From positions 9,109,001 to 9,173,000 of the forward strand of contig NZ_CP108529.1 in assembly GCF_036002945.1 (NCBI RefSeq): a DNA stretch of 64,000 bases. The letters run 5' to 3'. The stretch comes from Streptomyces sp. NBC_01224. Its GTDB lineage: Bacteria > Actinomycetota > Actinomycetes > Streptomycetales > Streptomycetaceae. How positions within the stretch are numbered: the first letter of the stretch is position 1; each line of letters opens with the position of its first letter. This document shows, piece after piece, positions 61,298-64,000 of the stretch. The notes under the pieces were generated by a model, which made no database searches, was not told the DNA's origin, and saw nothing but the letters and a program-made list of their open reading frames with translations. The position numbers and the translations under genes are program-made.

Positions 61298-62677
61298 CTA
61301 CTTCTGGTCCGCGGCGAGCTTGGCATTGACGTCCTTCTCGGCCGAGGCCAGCAGGGAGTCGATGTCGGCGTCGCGCTTGGTGAGCACAGCCTGGACCACC
61401 GGGTCGAGCACGGTGTACAGCTTCTGCGCCTGGTACGGCGGCTCCGGCTTCAGTTTCAGCGTGGAGAGACCGTCGATGTACGGCTTGAAGTTCTGCAGCT
61501 TCACATTGACGTACGGCTTGATCGCTGCGTCGATCTCGGTCTGCCGTTTTTTGTCGAAGACCGGAAGCGTCGGCACGCCCACCGCGGACTTCGGGTCGGC
61601 GGAGAGCGCCTTGGCCTGCTCGGCGGCGATGCCGGTGCTGTACTGCGGCTTGGCGTAGGCGAAGGTCAGCCACTCGACGGCCGCTGCCGCATGCTTCTTG
61701 TCGGCGGACTTCGGGACCATGTAGATGTCGCCGCCGGTGAGTGTCGCGTCGCCGCCGGACTGCGGCATCGGGGCCACTCCGAAGGCGTCGGTGTTCTCCA
61801 TGCCGAACTGCATCTTCGCCAGTCGGTACGTCCCCGGGCTGCCCATGAACATGCCGACCTGACCGGCCGCGAACTGCTTGATCACGTCGTTCTGATTGTT
61901 GAGCAGGGTCTTGCCGAGCGAATCGTCCTTCCAGCGCATGTCCTTGAGTAGCCGCAATGCCTTCTTCGTCGGCTCCCCGGTGAGCGTGGCGGCGTACGTG
62001 CCACCCTGCTCCTTCTCCAGCTCGCCACCGAAGGCGTACGACAGCATCGTCAGCTGCCAGCCGCCCTGGTTGTCCTTGGACTCGTGGACGAAGCCCGCCT
62101 TGCCGGTACTGTCGCTGATCCTCTTGGCGGCTGTGCGGACTTCCGCCCAGGTGGCCGGGGGTCTGTCCGGGTCGAGGCCGGCCTTCTCGAAGAGCTCGCG
62201 GTTGTAGACCAGGCCCTGGGCGTACGGATTCTGCGGCACGCCGTACACGTCGCCGGCACTGTCGGTGAGCGGCTGGAGGACCTGAGGGTTGAACTCCTTG
62301 AAGTGCTTCCACTCCTTGAGCTGCCCCGTGATCGGCTGCACCTGCTTCTGCTGGATGAGCCGCTGCGGCTCGGTCAGCGGCACCTTGATGACGTCCTCGA
62401 CATTGCCGCCGGACAGCTTCGCGGAGAAGGTCAGCGGGTCGAAGACCGTGGTCGAACCCTTGACCTTGATGCCCGGGTTGGCCTTCTCGAAGTCGGCCAC
62501 CTGCTTCTTGAACAGGGCGACCCCCGGCTTGTCGGTGGCCGGCGGCATGCCCTGCACCCGCAGCACGAGATCGCCGTCCCCGCCGGCACTGCTCGGGGTG
62601 AGGGAGGAACAGCTCGCGAGAGTCGCGGTCAGCGCCATGCAGCCAAGTATGGCCGCACAGCGGGAGTTTCTGGGCAT
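61298..62677 (-). CDS. Sugar-binding lipoprotein of the second ABC importer
   Basis: 459 residues. The lipobox LASC is at about residues 20-23, with a Ser/Gly linker. SBP_bac_1 features: DLVLRVQGMPPATDKP, YGVPQNPYAQGLVYNRELFEKAGL, FMGSPGTYRLAKMQFGMEN, GGDIYMVPKSADKKHAAAAVEWL. It should bind the oligosaccharide from the Tat-exported hydrolase. It is 80 bp downstream of the LacI gene on the same strand. Confidence 0.92.
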   Translation of the reverse strand: MPRNSRCAAILGCMALTATLASCSSLTPSSAGGDGDLVLRVQGMPPATDKPGVALFKKQVADFEKANPGIKVKGSTTVFDPLTFSAKLSGGNVEDVIKVPLTEPQRLIQQKQVQPITGQLKEWKHFKEFNPQVLQPLTDSAGDVYGVPQNPYAQGLVYNRELFEKAGLDPDRPPATWAEVRTAAKRISDSTGKAGFVHESKDNQGGWQLTMLSYAFGGELEKEQGGTYAATLTGEPTKKALRLLKDMRWKDDSLGKTLLNNQNDVIKQFAAGQVGMFMGSPGTYRLAKMQFGMENTDAFGVAPMPQSGGDATLTGGDIYMVPKSADKKHAAAAVEWLTFAYAKPQYSTGIAAEQAKALSADPKSAVGVPTLPVFDKKRQTEIDAAIKPYVNVKLQNFKPYIDGLSTLKLKPEPPYQAQKLYTVLDPVVQAVLTKRDADIDSLLASAEKDVNAKLAADQK

Positions 62678-62757
62678 AACGGCTCCAAGAAGGGCAGGAG
62701 TGGGCTCGGTGCGGTGTAGTGCGGCGCTTTGCTCGTTGTGGTGGTGTGCGCCGTGGA

Positions 62758-63759
62758 TCAGTGGGCGGGTGCGGGGCCCGTCGAGGCACGGGGGATCAGG
62801 CGGGAGCCGATCTCCACGAAGGGGGAAGTGACTTCACGTCCTTGTCCAGCACGGCCTGTTGTGCTCGCGATCGTCTCGATCAGGAGGTCCCCCGCGCGCG
62901 TGGCGATCTCTTCGGGGTCGATCCTGATCGTGGTGAGGCTGGGGGTGGAGACGGAGGCGAGCAGCGTGTCGTCGATGCCGATGACGCTGACGTCGCGCGG
63001 CACGCTCACGCCGAGGTTGGCCATCTGGTGCAGCACGCCGAGGGCGACCAGGTCGTTGTGGGCGATCACGGCCGTCGCGTCGTGGGCGGCGACGAGGGTG
63101 GCGGCGTGCACGCCCGTCTCGAACCGCGGCTCGTACGGGCCGAGCTCGGACAGGGAGAGGTCGACCGCTTCGAAGGACTCCTGGATGGACTTCCCGCGGC
63201 TCAGCTCGGCGCGGGACGCGTTGATGAAGACGCAGCGCCGATGACCGTACGCCTTCAACTGCTCGGCGGCCTGCGCGATGCCGGCGGACAGTGAGATCCG
63301 GACCTCGGGGATGCCCGGCACATGACGGTTCACCACCACCAGCGGCATCCGGCCCGCGAGTTCATGGAGCCGGTCCTCGGTGAGGGTGGAGGCCCACAGG
63401 ATCAGGCCGTCGACCCGCTTCGATACGGCCGCGATGGCGGTCAGCTCGTCCGCCTCGCGCTCGTCGCTGTCGGCGACCAGGACCGTGTAGCCCAGGTGCC
63501 GGGCGCGGGCCTGCATCGCCTTGATGATCGGCGGGAAGAACGGGTTGGCGATGTCCGGGACGATCAGGCCGAGCGTTCCGGTGCCGCCGCCGCGCAGTGA
63601 ACGGGCCGCCGGGTTGGGGGAGTAGCCGAGCTTGGCCGCGGCGTCGAGGATGCGCTGCCGCGTCGTCGGCTGCACCTGGTCGGGTGCGGTGAACGCGCGG
63701 GACACCGTCGACACCGAGACGCCCGCGGCGCTCGCCACCTCCCGGATCGTGACTGCCAC
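62758..63759 (-). CDS. LacI family repressor
   Basis: 333 residues. The N-terminal helix-turn-helix is TIREVASAAGVSVSTVSRAFTAPDQVQPTTRQRILDAAAKLGYSPNPAARSL, with the hinge helix, then a periplasmic-binding-protein-like sensor (LGLIVPDIANPFFPPIIKAMQ ... RRCVFINASRAE ... VIGIDDTLLASVSTPSLTTIRID). It is the first gene of the minus-strand sugar locus, with LacI-type boxes upstream of it and of the divergent gene. Confidence 0.92.
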   Translation of the reverse strand: MAVTIREVASAAGVSVSTVSRAFTAPDQVQPTTRQRILDAAAKLGYSPNPAARSLRGGGTGTLGLIVPDIANPFFPPIIKAMQARARHLGYTVLVADSDEREADELTAIAAVSKRVDGLILWASTLTEDRLHELAGRMPLVVVNRHVPGIPEVRISLSAGIAQAAEQLKAYGHRRCVFINASRAELSRGKSIQESFEAVDLSLSELGPYEPRFETGVHAATLVAAHDATAVIAHNDLVALGVLHQMANLGVSVPRDVSVIGIDDTLLASVSTPSLTTIRIDPEEIATRAGDLLIETIASTTGRAGQGREVTSPFVEIGSRLIPRASTGPAPAH

Positions 63760-63831
63760 GGACGGCCTCCTTGTCGTCTTGAACCGGGGGACCCCGGTCG
63801 TCTCGCATCTGGATCCTGCGAATGCGGTTGA

Positions 63832-63982
63832 TGTTTGCGAACGTTCCCATGACGTGTCAAGACGTGTGTCAGGACTATTTCATCGAGGAAAACCTTCTGG
63901 ATGCATGGGTCTTGCGCTTCGACTCGACTGCTGTCGATGATGTGTTCTCAAGAACGGTACTGAAATTGCGGGAACGTTTTCA
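63832..63982. promoter_or_regulatory. LacI-type operator pair
   Basis: GCGAACGTTCCC (63837-63848) and GGGAACGTTTTCAT (63970-63983) share the AACGTT palindromic core of LacI-family boxes. The first lies 78 bp before the LacI start, the second just before the divergent start at 63995. They are the best candidates for autoregulation and for control of the divergent gene. Confidence 0.65.
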
Positions 63983-63994
63983 TAGAGGAGTGGA

Positions 63995-64000
63995 ATGAAG
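63995..64000 (+). CDS. Start of a divergent gene, cut by the window
   Basis: An ATG at 63995 has a GAGGAG site 4 bp upstream and a LacI-type box before it. Only two codons lie in the window, so the product is unknown; a further sugar-locus gene is expected. Confidence 0.5.

Overview
The window is high-GC actinobacterial DNA, almost certainly from a Streptomyces chromosome arm or a large accessory island. Codon use, GTG starts, GGAGG ribosome binding sites, divergently transcribed TetR, ROK and LacI regulators, Tat and lipoprotein signals and a heavy load of broken insertion sequences all point that way. I saw no tRNA, rRNA, CRISPR array or replication origin.

Layout. (1) 1-9.4 kb is a scrap-yard: a CsbD gene, NUDIX and integrase relics, a complete IS1380-family element abutting a complete IS701-family element that carries a MazF-like passenger, an intact xis-int pair, aldehyde dehydrogenase and amidohydrolase remnants, a divergent TetR/GNAT pair and an IS630 relic. 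(2) 9.4-18.6 kb is a coherent glycoside-use locus: secreted glycosidase, two ABC permeases, binding lipoprotein, divergent ROK repressor and GH36 alpha-galactosidase. (3) 18.6-32.8 kb mixes IS6, IS5, IS1380 and IS982 sequences with a PP2C phosphatase, small hypothetical genes, YjbQ, an SMI1/KNR4 protein, a second IS1380 copy, a TatA-like protein and a DUF3995 protein. (4) 32.8-47 kb holds a monooxygenase relic, TetR/SRPBCC, a second inverted copy of the TetR/GNAT pair, a secreted metalloprotease, a LuxR-type regulator, a truncated beta-propeller gene, a DUF2243/CtaG pair, integrase relics and an XRE/secreted-protein trio. (5) 47-53 kb holds an acyltransferase-SGNH protein and a TetR, membrane protein, Lgt and LspA block. 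(6) 53.9-64 kb is a second sugar locus: LacI regulator, binding lipoprotein, two permeases, Tat-exported glycoside hydrolase, FAD oxidoreductase and NAD epimerase, with a divergent gene starting at the window edge.

How the genes work together. Each sugar locus supplies an importer (binding protein plus two permeases, no ATPase; a shared MsiK-type ATPase is the usual Streptomyces arrangement), enzymes inside and outside the cell, and its own regulator with candidate operators. The rest is a patchwork of integrative-element and IS remnants. Pieces of the same integrase lineage occur at 0.6, 4.7 and 46.5 kb, int-flank-like DNA recurs at 42.8 kb, and relics of another integrase lie at 42.3 and 53.6 kb.

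The points most worth a second look are the IS701 element with a toxin-like passenger and no visible antitoxin, the 1,305-bp inverted duplication of a TetR/GNAT module, the linked accessory Lgt and LspA genes, and the two glycan loci with enzymes I cannot assign to a substrate.
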